64,000 nucleotides of DNA from Aurantimonas coralicida DSM 14790 (GCF_000421645.1 NZ_ATXK01000006.1:124001-188000); one strand, 5' to 3'. Shown: positions 8,129-17,594, numbered from the stretch's first letter. Numbers and translations are program-made. The notes: generated by a model from the letters alone, not told the origin.

Positions 8129-9406
8129 ATGGCAACTGCGATGCTTTCGACCATGGTGGTTCTCCTGCTTCTGGGGTTCCCGATGATGGTGCCGCTGCTC
8201 ATGGCGACACTGGTGGGGTTCTTCTTCTTCCTGCCCATCGGGCCGGAGATCATGGTCCAGCAGATGATCGCCGGCATCCGGCCGGCCGCGCTGGTCGCCG
8301 TGCCGATGTTCATCCTGGCCGCGGACATCATCACCAAGGGCCATTCGGCCGACCGGCTGATCGACATGGTGATGCGCTTCGTCGGCCATATGCGCGGTGG
8401 TCTGGGCGTCGCGACGGCGATGAGCTGCACCCTGTTCGGCGCCGTCTCCGGCTCGACCCAGGCGACCGTGGTCGCGGTCGGCGGTCCGTTGCGGCCGCGC
8501 ATGCTGAAGGCCGGCTACAGCGACAGCTTCACCCTGGCGCTGATCATCAATTCCTCCGACATCGCCATGCTGATCCCGCCGTCGATCGCGATGATCATCT
8601 ACGGTGTCGTGTCCGGTACCTCGATTTCGGAACTGTTCATCGCCGGTGTCGGCCCGGGCCTTCTGATCCTGTTCCTGTTCTCGATCTACGCCGTGATCTA
8701 CGCACGGATGCACAATCTCGAGACCGAGCCGAAATCCACCTGGCGCGAGCGCGGCCAGGCGATGGTGGCGGCGATCTGGCCGCTCGGCTTCCCGCTGATC
8801 GTCGTCGGCGGCATCTATGGCGGCATCTTCAGCCCGACCGAGGCGGCCTCCGTCTGCGTCGGCTATGCGCTGCTTCTGGAGATGGTGATCTTCCGCTCGC
8901 TGAAGCTGAGCGACATCTTCGACATCGCCAAGTCGACCGGCCTGATCACCGCGGTGGTGTTCATCCTCGTCGCGGCCGGCGCGGCGTTCTCCTGGGTCAT
9001 CTCGTTCCAGCAGATCCCGCAGATGCTCCTCGGGGCGATCGGCCTGACCGAAGCCGGGCCGGTCGGCGTGCTGATCGCGATCTCGATCGCCTTCTTCGTC
9101 GGCTGCATGTTCGTCGACCCGATCGTGGTCATTCTGGTGCTGGTGCCGATCTTCTCGCCGCTCGTCTCCGGTCTCGGGCTTGACCCGGTGCTGGTCGGCG
9201 TGATCATCACGCTGCAGGTTGCGATCGGGTCGGCCACGCCGCCCTTCGGCTGCGATATCTTCACGGCGATCGCGATCTTCAAACGTCCCTATATCGAGGT
9301 GATCCGCGGTACGCCGCCGTTCATCTTCATCCTGCTCCTGGTCAGTGCGTTGCTCATCGCATGGCCGCCGCTGGCGTTGTTCCTTCGCGATCTGGCCTTC
9401 CGCTAG
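8129..9406 (+). CDS. teaC: TRAP transporter large permease TeaC
   Basis: 425 residues, about twelve hydrophobic segments, DctM family. Diagnostic pieces include GAVSGSTQATVVAVG, the INSSDIAMLIPPSIAMIIYG region with its paired prolines, and ATPPFGCDIFTAIA near the end. It is the ion-coupled translocating subunit that works with TeaA and TeaB in the inner membrane. The start ATG at 8129 follows AGAGGAAATCC. Gene order teaA-B-C-D is the same as in Halomonas elongata. Confidence 0.95.
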   Translation: MATAMLSTMVVLLLLGFPMMVPLLMATLVGFFFFLPIGPEIMVQQMIAGIRPAALVAVPMFILAADIITKGHSADRLIDMVMRFVGHMRGGLGVATAMSCTLFGAVSGSTQATVVAVGGPLRPRMLKAGYSDSFTLALIINSSDIAMLIPPSIAMIIYGVVSGTSISELFIAGVGPGLLILFLFSIYAVIYARMHNLETEPKSTWRERGQAMVAAIWPLGFPLIVVGGIYGGIFSPTEAASVCVGYALLLEMVIFRSLKLSDIFDIAKSTGLITAVVFILVAAGAAFSWVISFQQIPQMLLGAIGLTEAGPVGVLIAISIAFFVGCMFVDPIVVILVLVPIFSPLVSGLGLDPVLVGVIITLQVAIGSATPPFGCDIFTAIAIFKRPYIEVIRGTPPFIFILLLVSALLIAWPPLALFLRDLAFR

Positions 9407-9461
9407 GCCGCGAAGGGCCGGGGCCTGTCGACACGATCCGAACCGCTCCTGGAGGCGATGC

Positions 9462-9905
9462 ATGTACAAGACGGTCCTCGTGCCCGTGGATGGCTCCCCC
9501 ATGGCCACGCGCGCCCTCGACGTGGCATCCGAGATGTGCCGGCTCTTTGGCGCGCGCCTGATCACCTTGTGCGTCTATCGGCATCACTCGCCGCTGGAAG
9601 CCTCGCTCTCCATGGTCCGGGTCAAGCAGCCGGCCGAGCGACCGGACGATTCCCTCAAGACCTACGCCAGCGAAATCGCCGCGGCCGCCAAGGCCCGGGC
9701 GCTCGATTCTGGCGTCGAGGAGGTCACAGCCTATGCCAAGCGCGGCCAGCCCTCGCGCGCCATCGTGACCTTTGCCAAGCAGCATGACTGCGACCTGATC
9801 GTGCTCGGCGCCCGCGGTAATGGCGACATCGAGGGCTTTCTCCTCGGTTCGGTGTCCCACAAGGTGGCCTCGCTCGCCCCCCAGCATTGCCTGATCGTAC
9901 GCTGA
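9462..9905 (+). CDS. teaD: Universal stress protein TeaD, TRAP-associated
   Basis: 147-residue UspA-fold protein. It begins MYKTVLVPVDGSPMA, the usual N-terminal strand and ATP-pocket Asp, and ends GARGNGDIEGFLLGSVSHKV, the nucleotide-binding G-2x-G-9x-G(S/T) signature. The start at 9462 has GGAGG eight bases upstream; a longer in-frame form would run back into teaC. In Halomonas, TeaD is an ATP-binding protein that tunes activity of the TeaABC importer, and the conserved placement after teaC supports the same role here. Confidence 0.93.
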   Translation: MYKTVLVPVDGSPMATRALDVASEMCRLFGARLITLCVYRHHSPLEASLSMVRVKQPAERPDDSLKTYASEIAAAAKARALDSGVEEVTAYAKRGQPSRAIVTFAKQHDCDLIVLGARGNGDIEGFLLGSVSHKVASLAPQHCLIVR

Positions 9906-9984
9906 CACCCGTCACTCGGCGGTGGACGCCGGCCAAACCGGCAGTCTATTGAAGGGGATCGACCTCTTCGGACCAGGACTCGCC

Positions 9985-10479
9985 ATGCCACCGGGCCGCA
10001 TCAAGCTGGACGACCGCGATATCAAGATCTTGACCATCCTCCAGTCGGAGGGGCGGATTCCGAAGGCGACGCTGGCGGAGCGCGTGAACCTGTCGCCGAC
10101 GCCCTGCTGGGAGCGGCTGAACCGGCTGGAAGAAGCCGGAATCATCGAGGGCTACGGCGCGATGATCGCCGAGAGCACTTACGGGCCGCTCACCGTTCTC
10201 TTCGTGATGATGGAGATCGAGAGCCACCGCACGGAGGATTTCGCGGCCTTCGAGGCGGCGATCCGCGACGTGCCGGAGATCGTCGAGTGCTTCTCGGTGT
10301 CCGGCGGCTTCGACTATCTCTGCAAGTTCGTCACCCGCGATCTCGCCAGCTACCAGGCGATCATCGACCGGCTTCTGTCGAACGGCTCCGGGGTCAAGCG
10401 CTACTTCAGCTATCCGGTGATGACGTCGATCAAGAAGGCGCCGATCCCCATCCAGATGATCGCCGACTCGGCGCGCTGA
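9985..10479 (+). CDS. doeX: Lrp/AsnC-family regulator DoeX
   Basis: About 164 residues from the ATG at 9985; a GTG at 9922 would add 21 residues. The N-terminal helix-turn-helix (about residues 8-60: LDDRDIKILTILQSEGR, NLSPTPCWERLNRLEEAGII) is followed by an alpha-beta RAM ligand-binding domain. It sits between the transporter genes and doeC, as in doe/eut loci elsewhere, where it is a feast/famine-type local regulator, probably sensing a pathway intermediate. The MocR/GntR-type regulator EnuR often found in these loci is not present in the window. Confidence 0.9.
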   Translation: MPPGRIKLDDRDIKILTILQSEGRIPKATLAERVNLSPTPCWERLNRLEEAGIIEGYGAMIAESTYGPLTVLFVMMEIESHRTEDFAAFEAAIRDVPEIVECFSVSGGFDYLCKFVTRDLASYQAIIDRLLSNGSGVKRYFSYPVMTSIKKAPIPIQMIADSAR

Positions 10480-10606
10480 GGCGCGGGCGACGAGCCATCG
10501 CCGCAAGGGCCCTTCGGCAGGAGAGAATTCGCTTCCCGGGCCGATCTATGGCCGACGTCTCGCCTGCGAACGCGATAGCGTTCTCCTGACGGAACAGGAG
10601 AGCGCC

Positions 10607-12094
10607 ATGTCTGCAGCGATACGCCATCTCGACACCCTTCACCCTCTGGCCGCGCTGGACGACGCGACGCTGTTCGTCCAGGCGGCTTTTCTGGGCGGGC
10701 GCTGGATCACCAGCGAAACGACCGTCGCCGTCACCGATCCTGCCACCGGCGAGACCCTCGGGTTCATCCCCGCTTTGACCGCGGAAGATACCAGCCGGGC
10801 GATCGACGCGGCCGAAGCCGCCCTGCCGGCCTGGCGCGCCCTGCTGCCGCAGGAGCGGGCGCGGATCCTCAAGCGCTGGCATGATCTGATCCTTGCGTCG
10901 CGTGAGGATCTGGCGCTCCTGATGACGCTGGAGCAGGGCAAGCCCCTGGCCGAATCCCGCGGCGAGATCGACTATGCCGCGTCCTTCGTCGACTATTATG
11001 CCGAGGAGACGCGGCGCATCGCTGTCGAGGGGCTGACCAGCCATCTGCCGAACGCCCAGATGACGCTTTCCCGGGTGCCGCTGGGCGTCGTCGGTCTGGT
11101 GACGCCGTGGAACTTCCCGGCGGCCATGCTGACCCGCAAGGCCGCCGCGGCGCTCGCCGCCGGCTGCACGACGGTGGCCCATCCCTCGTCGGAAACCCCG
11201 TTCTCGGCGCTGGCGCTGGCGGCGCTGGCCGAACGCGCCGGCATGCCGGCCGGCGTCTTTAACGTCGTCACCGGCAATGCCGCGACGATCGTCGGCCGCC
11301 TCTGCGAGGACAGCCGCGTGCGGGCCATGAGCTTTACCGGCTCGACCGAGATCGGCCGGCTGATCGCGGCGCAGGCCGCGCCGACGGTCAAGCGGCTGAT
11401 CATGGAACTCGGCGGCCACGCGCCGCTGATGATCTTCGCCGACAGCGATCTCGACCGGGCCGTCGACATCGCCATGGACGCCAAGTTCGCCACCTCCGGG
11501 CAGGACTGCCTGGCGGCCAACCGCATCTATGTCGAGCGCTCGATCTACGAGCCGTTCCTGGCCGCTTTCAAGGCGCGGATCGAGGCGCTGGCGGTCGGGC
11601 CGGGCCTCGATGCCAGCACGGAGATCGGCCCGCTGATGCACGCCCGCGCCATCGCCAAGGTCGAGGCGCAGGTGCACGACGCCGTCGGCCGCGGCGCCCG
11701 CTGCCTCGCCGGCGGTGGCCGTGATGCCGCTGGGCCGCTCTTCTACCGGCCGACGCTACTGGCCGATGTGCCGGAGGACGCGCTGATCATGCATGAGGAG
11801 ACCTTCGGCCCGGTCGCCGCCGTCACCCCCTTCGACGCGGAGGACGAGGTTCTGGCCCGCGCCAACGACACCGAATACGGCCTCGTCGCCTATCTGGTGA
11901 CGCGTGACGCCGCGCGGATCGCCCGCATGACCGCGACGCTCGAATACGGCATGGTCGCCGTCAACCGGGTCAAGATCACCGGCGCGCCGGTCCCCTTCGG
12001 CGGCGTCAAGCAGTCGGGCATCGGCCGGGAAGGGGCCCGCCACGGCCTCGAAGCCTTCACCGACCTCAAATATGTCTGTCAGGACATCGGCTGA
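10607..12094 (+). CDS. doeC: Aspartate-semialdehyde dehydrogenase DoeC (NAD(P)-dependent aldehyde dehydrogenase)
   Basis: 495 residues, close in type to succinate-semialdehyde dehydrogenases. MELGGHAPLMIF contains the general-base Glu and SGQDCLAANR the catalytic Cys; SFTGSTEIGR is the cofactor loop and PWNFPAAM the Rossmann entry. In this locus it should oxidise aspartate 4-semialdehyde to aspartate, the last step of ectoine breakdown. The ATG at 10607 has AGGAG seven bases upstream. By sequence alone succinate semialdehyde is an equally likely substrate; the neighbours decide. Confidence 0.9.
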   Translation: MSAAIRHLDTLHPLAALDDATLFVQAAFLGGRWITSETTVAVTDPATGETLGFIPALTAEDTSRAIDAAEAALPAWRALLPQERARILKRWHDLILASREDLALLMTLEQGKPLAESRGEIDYAASFVDYYAEETRRIAVEGLTSHLPNAQMTLSRVPLGVVGLVTPWNFPAAMLTRKAAAALAAGCTTVAHPSSETPFSALALAALAERAGMPAGVFNVVTGNAATIVGRLCEDSRVRAMSFTGSTEIGRLIAAQAAPTVKRLIMELGGHAPLMIFADSDLDRAVDIAMDAKFATSGQDCLAANRIYVERSIYEPFLAAFKARIEALAVGPGLDASTEIGPLMHARAIAKVEAQVHDAVGRGARCLAGGGRDAAGPLFYRPTLLADVPEDALIMHEETFGPVAAVTPFDAEDEVLARANDTEYGLVAYLVTRDAARIARMTATLEYGMVAVNRVKITGAPVPFGGVKQSGIGREGARHGLEAFTDLKYVCQDIG

Positions 12095-12155
12095 CCGCCG
12101 CTTTCGACAGATCCGCATTCAGTCACGACGCATACAGTCAGGAAAGGAGCAGATA

Positions 12156-13538
12156 ATGCTCGACCGGAACAACGAACTCGCCGCCTTCGACCGCGATCAT
12201 TTCTTCCACCCGTCGACCCATATGGGCAGCCATGCCCGCGGGGAGACGCCGACCCGGGTGATCGCCGGCGGCAAGGGCGCGACCATCGTCGACACCAACG
12301 GCCGTGAAAGCCTCGACGCCTTTGCCGGACTCTATTGCGTCAATGTCGGCTACGGCCAGACCGAGATCGCCGACGCGATCGCGGCGCAGGCGCACAAGCT
12401 GCCCTATTACCACGCCTATGTCGGTCACGGCTCCGAGGCGTCGATCCAGCTTGCCAAGATGATCATCGACCGGGCGCCGGACCACATGAGCCGGGTCTAT
12501 TTCGGCCTGTCGGGATCGGACGCCAACGAGACCAACATCAAGCTGATCTGGTACTACAACAACATCCTCGGCCGGCCCGAGAAGAAGAAGATCATCTCGC
12601 GCTGGCGCGGCTATCACGGCTCGGGCGTGATGACCGGCTCGCTCACCGGCCTGAAGCTGTTCCACAACGCCTTCGACCTGCCGCGCGCGCCGATCCTGCA
12701 CACCGAGGCGCCGTATTATTTCCGCCGCGAAGACCGCTCGATGAGCGAGGAGCAGTTCTCGCAGCATTGCGCCGACAAGCTGGAGGAGATGATCCTCGCC
12801 GAGGGGCCGGACACGGTCGCCGCCTTCATCGGCGAGCCGATCCTGGGCACCGGCGGCATTGTCCCGCCGCCGGCCGGCTACTGGGAGAAGATCCAGGCCG
12901 TGCTGGCAAAATACGACATCCTGCTGGTCGCCGACGAGGTGGTCACCGGCTTCGGGCGTCTCGGCACGATGTTCGGCTCCGAGCATTACGGCATCAAGCC
13001 GGACATCATCACCATCGCCAAGGGCCTGACCTCGGCCTATGCACCGCTGTCGGGCAGCATCATCTCCGACAAGGTCTGGGACGTTCTCGTCCGGGGCTCC
13101 GACGAGATGGGCCCGATCGGCCATGGTTGGACCTATTCGGCGCATCCGCTCTGTGCGGCCGCCGGCGTCGCCAATCTCGAACTGATCGACAAGCTCGACC
13201 TCGTTGAGAATGCCGGCACCGTCGGCGCGCATTTCCGCAAGGGCCTCGCCGACGCGCTGGCGGGCCACGCCCATGTCGGCGAGGTTCGGGGCGACGGCCT
13301 GATGGCCGCGGTGGAGTTTGTCGAGGACAAGGATGACCGCAAGTTCTTCGACCCGTCGCTGAAGGTCGGACCGCAGATCGCGGCGGCACTGCTGGAGCGC
13401 GGCGTCATCGGCCGGGCCATGCCGGAAGGCGACATCCTCGGCTTTGCGCCGCCCTTCGTCCTGACCCGCGAAGAGGCCGACATGGTGGTGGAGCGCACCG
13501 CCGATGCCGTGGAGGCGGTGACAGCCAAGCTCGGCTGA
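12156..13538 (+). CDS. doeD: Diaminobutyrate-2-oxoglutarate/pyruvate transaminase DoeD
   Basis: 460 residues, class III PLP aminotransferase. SGSDANETNIKL is the cofactor phosphate loop, DEVVTGFGRLG holds the PLP-nitrogen Asp, and Lys289 in TIAKGLTS forms the Schiff base. The ATG at 12156 follows GGAAAGGAG and is preferred to an upstream in-frame ATG inside the doeC end. It should convert 2,4-diaminobutyrate to aspartate semialdehyde, linking DoeB to DoeC. It is the last gene of the tea-doe operon and is followed by a strong terminator. Confidence 0.92.
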   Translation: MLDRNNELAAFDRDHFFHPSTHMGSHARGETPTRVIAGGKGATIVDTNGRESLDAFAGLYCVNVGYGQTEIADAIAAQAHKLPYYHAYVGHGSEASIQLAKMIIDRAPDHMSRVYFGLSGSDANETNIKLIWYYNNILGRPEKKKIISRWRGYHGSGVMTGSLTGLKLFHNAFDLPRAPILHTEAPYYFRREDRSMSEEQFSQHCADKLEEMILAEGPDTVAAFIGEPILGTGGIVPPPAGYWEKIQAVLAKYDILLVADEVVTGFGRLGTMFGSEHYGIKPDIITIAKGLTSAYAPLSGSIISDKVWDVLVRGSDEMGPIGHGWTYSAHPLCAAAGVANLELIDKLDLVENAGTVGAHFRKGLADALAGHAHVGEVRGDGLMAAVEFVEDKDDRKFFDPSLKVGPQIAAALLERGVIGRAMPEGDILGFAPPFVLTREEADMVVERTADAVEAVTAKLG

Positions 13539-13567
13539 TCCCGCCGGCGTCCGTCGCCCAAAAACCG

Positions 13568-13599
13568 AAAGCGCCCGGCGTTGCCGCCGGGCGCTTTTT
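13568..13599. terminator. Bidirectional Rho-independent terminator between doeD and livF
   Basis: A perfect 10-bp GC stem (GCGCCCGGCG / CGCCGGGCGC) with loop TTGC, extended by AAA on the left and a T-run on the right. It lies between two convergent genes, so it can end doeD transcripts and also livF transcripts from the other strand. Confidence 0.93.
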
Positions 13600-13622
13600 C
13601 GTTGTCGGCTTGAGGCGACGGG

Positions 13623-14399
13623 TCAGACGGCGAGATATTGCAGCCGCATTTCCTTGTCGTCGATGATCTGCTGGGCGGTACCGTCGAAGACGATCTCGCC
13701 CATCTCCAGGATGATCGCCCGGTCGGCCAGATGCAGCGCGGCGATGGCGTTCTGCTCGACCAGGATCGTGGTGATGCCGATCTGCTTGATCTCTTCCAGA
13801 ATGCGCTCGATTTCCTGCACGATGACCGGCGCCAGCCCCTCATAAGGCTCGTCCAGCAGCAGCAGCTTGACATCACGGGCCAGCGCCCGGGCAACGGCCA
13901 GCATCTGCTGCTCGCCGCCGGACATGGTGATGCCTTCCTGGGTGCGGCGCTCGGCCAGCCGGGGAAAGTGCTCGTAGATCCGCTCCAGCGACCAGCCGAT
14001 GGGCGGCTCGATCTGCGCGAGCTTGAGGTTCTCCTCCACCGTCAGGCCGGCGATGATCCGCCGGTCCTCGGGCACCAGCTGCACGCCGAGCCGGGCCGCC
14101 TCGTAGCCCTGCATTGTGTGCAGCGGCTGGCCGTCTAGCCAGATTTCGCCATGCTTCAGCTCCGGCGAACCGGCCCGCGCGATGGTGCGCAGCGTCGAGG
14201 TCTTGCCGGCGCCGTTGCGGCCGAGCAGGGCGACGATCTCGCCCTCCCGCACCTCGAAGGAGACGCCCTGCACGATGTAGCTCTCGCCGTAATAGGCGTG
14301 CAGGTCGCGGGCGGCGAAGAAGGGCTGGCCCTCGGACCGGACGGACTCGGCCCGGGCGCTGCGACCATGCGGCCGGACGGCGTCGATCGTGTCGCTCAT
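13623..14399 (-). CDS. livF: Branched-chain amino-acid ABC transporter ATPase LivF
   Basis: 258 residues from the ATG at 14399, which overlaps the livG stop by four bases (ATGA) and has GGGAG upstream. Walker A GRNGAGKTST, the ABC signature MSGGEQQM and Walker B LLLLDEP are all present, and the short LivF-type C-terminus (YLAV) ends it. With LivG it energises the LivHM permease in the inner membrane. Last gene of livKHMGF. The N-terminal 25 residues, before FFAARDLHAYYG, are an unstructured extension relative to E. coli LivF. Confidence 0.95.
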   Translation of the reverse strand: MSDTIDAVRPHGRSARAESVRSEGQPFFAARDLHAYYGESYIVQGVSFEVREGEIVALLGRNGAGKTSTLRTIARAGSPELKHGEIWLDGQPLHTMQGYEAARLGVQLVPEDRRIIAGLTVEENLKLAQIEPPIGWSLERIYEHFPRLAERRTQEGITMSGGEQQMLAVARALARDVKLLLLDEPYEGLAPVIVQEIERILEEIKQIGITTILVEQNAIAALHLADRAIILEMGEIVFDGTAQQIIDDKEMRLQYLAV

Positions 14400-15151
14400 A
14401 GATGGGCTCCCCCCAGATAGGCTTCCTGCACGCGCGGATCGGCCTTGATCGCCTCCGGCGTGCCTTCGGCGATCACCGTGCCCTGCGCCATCACGCTGAC
14501 GGTCGAGGCCAGCGAGAACACGACATGCATGTCGTGCTCGATGATGACCTTGGTGATGCCGCGCTTGGCGATCGCCTTGAGGAGATCGACGGTGTTGTTG
14601 GTGTCGGCCCGCGACATGCCGGCGGTCGGCTCGTCGAGGAGCAGCAGCTTCGGCCTCTGGACGAGGCACATCGCCAGCTCCAGCCGCCGCTTGTCGCCGC
14701 GGGACATGGAATCGACCCGCTGGTGGCGCTGGGCGGCCAGGTTGAGATCCTCGAGGATCTCCTCGGCCTCCTCCAGCACGACACGCCGGTCGTTGGCGCG
14801 CCCCCAGAGATTGATCTTGAAGGCGCCGTCCTTGCGGGCGAAAGCCGGGATCATGACGTTTTCCATGACCGTCAGCTCGGCGAAGGTCTCCGGCGTCTGG
14901 AACACCCGCGCGATGCCGGCCTGGTTGATCTCGTACGGATTGTGCCCGAGCAGCGGTGCGCCGTTGAACTCGACGGTGCCTTCGTCCGGCACGATCCGCC
15001 CGACCAGCGTGTTGAGCAGGGTCGACTTGCCGGCGCCGTTCGGCCCGATGATCGCGTGGACCGTGCCTTCCTTGACCCTGAGATTGACGTCGTCGAGGGC
15101 TTTCAGGCCGCCGAAGCGCTTGCTGACGCCGTTGATGGTGAGAATGTCCAT
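14396..15151 (-). CDS. livG: Branched-chain amino-acid ABC transporter ATPase LivG
   Basis: 251 residues, the LivG size. Walker A GPNGAGKSTL, signature MSRGDKRRLE, in which the usual LSGGQ-type serine-glycine-glycine is changed to SRGD, and Walker B LLLLDEPTAGM are visible. The altered signature is common in the LivG family members of urea/amide and hydrophobic amino-acid transporters. It forms the nucleotide-binding heterodimer with LivF and lies 11 bases after livM. Confidence 0.94.
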   Translation of the reverse strand: MDILTINGVSKRFGGLKALDDVNLRVKEGTVHAIIGPNGAGKSTLLNTLVGRIVPDEGTVEFNGAPLLGHNPYEINQAGIARVFQTPETFAELTVMENVMIPAFARKDGAFKINLWGRANDRRVVLEEAEEILEDLNLAAQRHQRVDSMSRGDKRRLELAMCLVQRPKLLLLDEPTAGMSRADTNNTVDLLKAIAKRGITKVIIEHDMHVVFSLASTVSVMAQGTVIAEGTPEAIKADPRVQEAYLGGAHL

Positions 15152-15162
15152 GCCGGCTCTTT

Positions 15163-16389
15163 CTATTCGTGGTTCGCGCGGGCAGCGGCGGTGTCGCCGG
15201 TGGACCCGTCAGCCGGTTTGGGCTTGTGGAACAGGGCGCCGATGCGGCGCAGCCCCTCCATGATCCCGCCCGGCAGGAAGATGACGATGACCATGAACAG
15301 GAGGCCGAGCGTCAGGTGCCAGCCTTCGCCGACGAAGGGGCTGGTGATCTCGACCGCCAGGTTCTGTGCCCAGCCGGGCAGGAAGTCGAAGCTGCGATAG
15401 AGGAAGCCGTCATTGAAGGACGAGAAGATCTGCTCGAGATACTTCATCACGGCCGCGCCAATCACCGGACCGAGCAGCGTGCCGACGCCGCCGAGAATGG
15501 TCATCAGCACGACCTCGCCCGACGCCGTCCACTGCATCCGGTCGGCGCCGGCGAGGGGATCGGTGACCGCCAGGAGGCCGCCGGCGAGGCCGGCATACAT
15601 GCCCGAGATGACGAAGGCGGTGAGCAGATAGGGGCGGGCGGCAAAGCCGGTATAGCCCATGCGGTTCTGGTTCGACTTGATGGCGAACAGCATCATGCCG
15701 AAGGTCGAGTTGCGGATCCTGAGCGCCAGGAAGAAGCCGAGGACCAGCAGGATCGCGCAGAAATAGAAGCCCGGATAGCCCTGCAGCTCGATGCCGAAGA
15801 AGTTCGGCTTGGGCAGGCCCGCGCCGACTTCGCCCAGCGCCCGGTCGATCAGCCGCGGATCGGAGCGGGAGATCTGCAGTCCGGTTTCGCCGTTGGTGAT
15901 CGGCGTCAGCACCGAATAGGCGAGGTTGTAGGACATCTGCGCGAAGGCGAGCGTCAGGATCGAGAAGTAGATGCCGGCGCGGCGCAGGCAGACGAAGCCG
16001 ATGACCAGGGCCAGGAGCCCGGCGACGATGATCGCAAAGGGGATCGCGAAGATCGCGTTCATCGACAGGAGCTTGAACATCCAGACCGCGGCGTAGGACC
16101 CGGTGCCCAGGAAGGCCGCATGGCCGAAGGACAGATAGCCCGAGAAGCCGAACAGGATGTTGAAGCCGATCGCGAAGATCCCGAAGATCGCGAATTTCTG
16201 CAGGATGTCCGGGTAGCCCGCGCCGATCGGCGCGAGCCAGATCGGCATGGTCAGGACGGCCGCCGCGAAGATCGCGGTGAAGGCGTAGTCGCCCATGGTG
16301 GTCGCGAAGAACGGCCGCGAGTCGCGGGTCTTGCGGGTGGTCTCGTGCGGCGTGCCGCCGAGGTCGGTCGAGGTGATGGCGCTGTTCAT
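15163..16389 (-). CDS. livM: Branched-chain amino-acid ABC transporter permease LivM
   Basis: 408 residues with around ten hydrophobic segments. The [20 protein letters not shown] stretch is the hallmark of LivM permeases, and the [15 protein letters not shown] region marks the cytoplasmic coupling loop. A charged N-terminus of about 25 residues and a C-terminal tail of about 35 residues flank the membrane core. It pairs with LivH. The gene begins three bases after the livH stop. Confidence 0.94.
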   Translation of the reverse strand: MNSAITSTDLGGTPHETTRKTRDSRPFFATTMGDYAFTAIFAAAVLTMPIWLAPIGAGYPDILQKFAIFGIFAIGFNILFGFSGYLSFGHAAFLGTGSYAAVWMFKLLSMNAIFAIPFAIIVAGLLALVIGFVCLRRAGIYFSILTLAFAQMSYNLAYSVLTPITNGETGLQISRSDPRLIDRALGEVGAGLPKPNFFGIELQGYPGFYFCAILLVLGFFLALRIRNSTFGMMLFAIKSNQNRMGYTGFAARPYLLTAFVISGMYAGLAGGLLAVTDPLAGADRMQWTASGEVVLMTILGGVGTLLGPVIGAAVMKYLEQIFSSFNDGFLYRSFDFLPGWAQNLAVEITSPFVGEGWHLTLGLLFMVIVIFLPGGIMEGLRRIGALFHKPKPADGSTGDTAAARANHE

Positions 16390-16392
16390 CGA

Positions 16393-17406
16393 TCAGGCCT
16401 CCATGACGCCCTTGCGGCCCATCAGTCCACGCGGGCGGACCAGCAGGACGACGACGGCGACAAGGTAGATGATGATCTGGTCGATGCCCGGCAGGATCGC
16501 CTTGATCTCGGTCATCGAGGAGAAGGACTGCAGGATGCCGAGCAGGAAGCCGGCGACCACGGCGCCGCCGAGCGACCCCATGCCGCCGACGACGACGACC
16601 ACGAAGGACAGCACCAGGAAGTCCATGCCCAGATGGTAGTTGGGTGACAGGATCGGTGTGTACATGACGCCCGCCAGCCCGGCGACGACGGCGGCGAGGC
16701 CGAAGACGATCGAGAACTTGCGGCCGATATTGATGCCGAGCAGGCCCACCGTCTCGCGATCCGCCATGCCGGCCCGGACCACCATGCCGAAGGTGGTGAG
16801 CTGCAGGAAGGCGAAGACCGCGCCGATGATGGCCAGCGAGAACAGGAAGTAGACGATGCGCCACATCGGATAGCTTAGGCCGGGAATGCCGAACCACTGG
16901 CCGATGTCGGCGCTGCCGGCGAAGGCCGGGGGCGCGGTCATCGGGATCGGATTGGCGCCGAAATAGTGCTTGACGATCTCCTGCAGGACGATGGCAAGGC
17001 CGAAGGTCACGAGGATCTGCTCGGCATGGCTGCGCTTGTAGAAGAAGCGGATCAGGCCGCGCTCCATCGCCAGGCCGACGAGCAGCATGAAGGGGATCGC
17101 GACGAGGATCGACAAGGGGACCGACCAGTCGAGGATCGTGCGGCCGGTGTCGCCGAACCAGATCTCCAGATAGGGGACTTCCTTGTAGGCCTCGAAGAAG
17201 GTCACGCTCTCGTCGCGCACGCGCTCGGAGATCGACAGGACCATGGAGAAGGCGACGGCGCAGAAGGCGCCGAGCATGAAGAGGGCGCCGTGGGCGAAAT
17301 TGACCACCCCGAGCGTACCGAAGATCAGGGTCAGGCCGAGGGCGATGAGCGCATAGGCCCCGCCCTTGTCGAGACCGTTGAGGATCTGAAGAATGATGGC
17401 GTCCAT
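16393..17406 (-). CDS. livH: Branched-chain amino-acid ABC transporter permease LivH
   Basis: 337 residues from the ATG at 17406, with AAGGGG upstream; an ATG at 17430 would add eight residues. LNGLDKGGAYALIALGLTLI at the N-terminus and VVVGGMGSLGGAVVAG near the end are LivH signatures. A hydrophilic insert of about 50 residues (containing SERVRDESVTFFEAYKE) between the first membrane helices is longer than in E. coli LivH and is typical of the alphaproteobacterial subgroup. It is the second permease subunit. Confidence 0.93.
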   Translation of the reverse strand: MDAIILQILNGLDKGGAYALIALGLTLIFGTLGVVNFAHGALFMLGAFCAVAFSMVLSISERVRDESVTFFEAYKEVPYLEIWFGDTGRTILDWSVPLSILVAIPFMLLVGLAMERGLIRFFYKRSHAEQILVTFGLAIVLQEIVKHYFGANPIPMTAPPAFAGSADIGQWFGIPGLSYPMWRIVYFLFSLAIIGAVFAFLQLTTFGMVVRAGMADRETVGLLGINIGRKFSIVFGLAAVVAGLAGVMYTPILSPNYHLGMDFLVLSFVVVVVGGMGSLGGAVVAGFLLGILQSFSSMTEIKAILPGIDQIIIYLVAVVVLLVRPRGLMGRKGVMEA

Positions 17407-17550
17407 GTGCCCCTTGGTCGCTCCTGGCATTGCCGCTTTGAATTGTCGGGGTCGATGCGCGCGGCCCTGGCGAGCGGCAGTTCGATTGCCTCGTGTCGCC
17501 GTCGCCCGCTGGGCCGGCGCCTGTCGTCTTGATGTCTGCGATGCTGGACG

Positions 17551-17574
17551 GTCGCCGGCATGTCTGCCGGCGAC
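17551..17574. promoter_or_regulatory. Stem-loop between livK and livH
   Basis: Perfect 10-bp inverted repeat, GTCGCCGGCA-TGTC-TGCCGGCGAC, 21 bases beyond the livK stop codon in the 188-bp livK-livH gap. There is no T-run. Hairpins here often protect the abundant binding-protein message or partly attenuate the permease genes. That role is inferred from position. Confidence 0.7.
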
Positions 17575-17594
17575 CTGATCGGGTCAGGATGCGA

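Noticed and set aside
7904-9565. 553-codon minus-strand frame across teaC
   Set aside because: Antisense to a membrane protein gene; the Asp/Arg/His-rich repeats are the mirror of hydrophobic codons.
14396-15151. LivG signature motif changed (MSRGDKRRLE) as a sign of an inactive ATPase
   Set aside because: Walker A and B are intact, and this altered signature is usual for the LivG branch that pairs with LivF.
15169-16647. 492-codon plus-strand frame opposite livM
   Set aside because: Antisense to a LivM permease with intact motifs; the extreme Glu/Asp/Arg content reflects codon mirroring.
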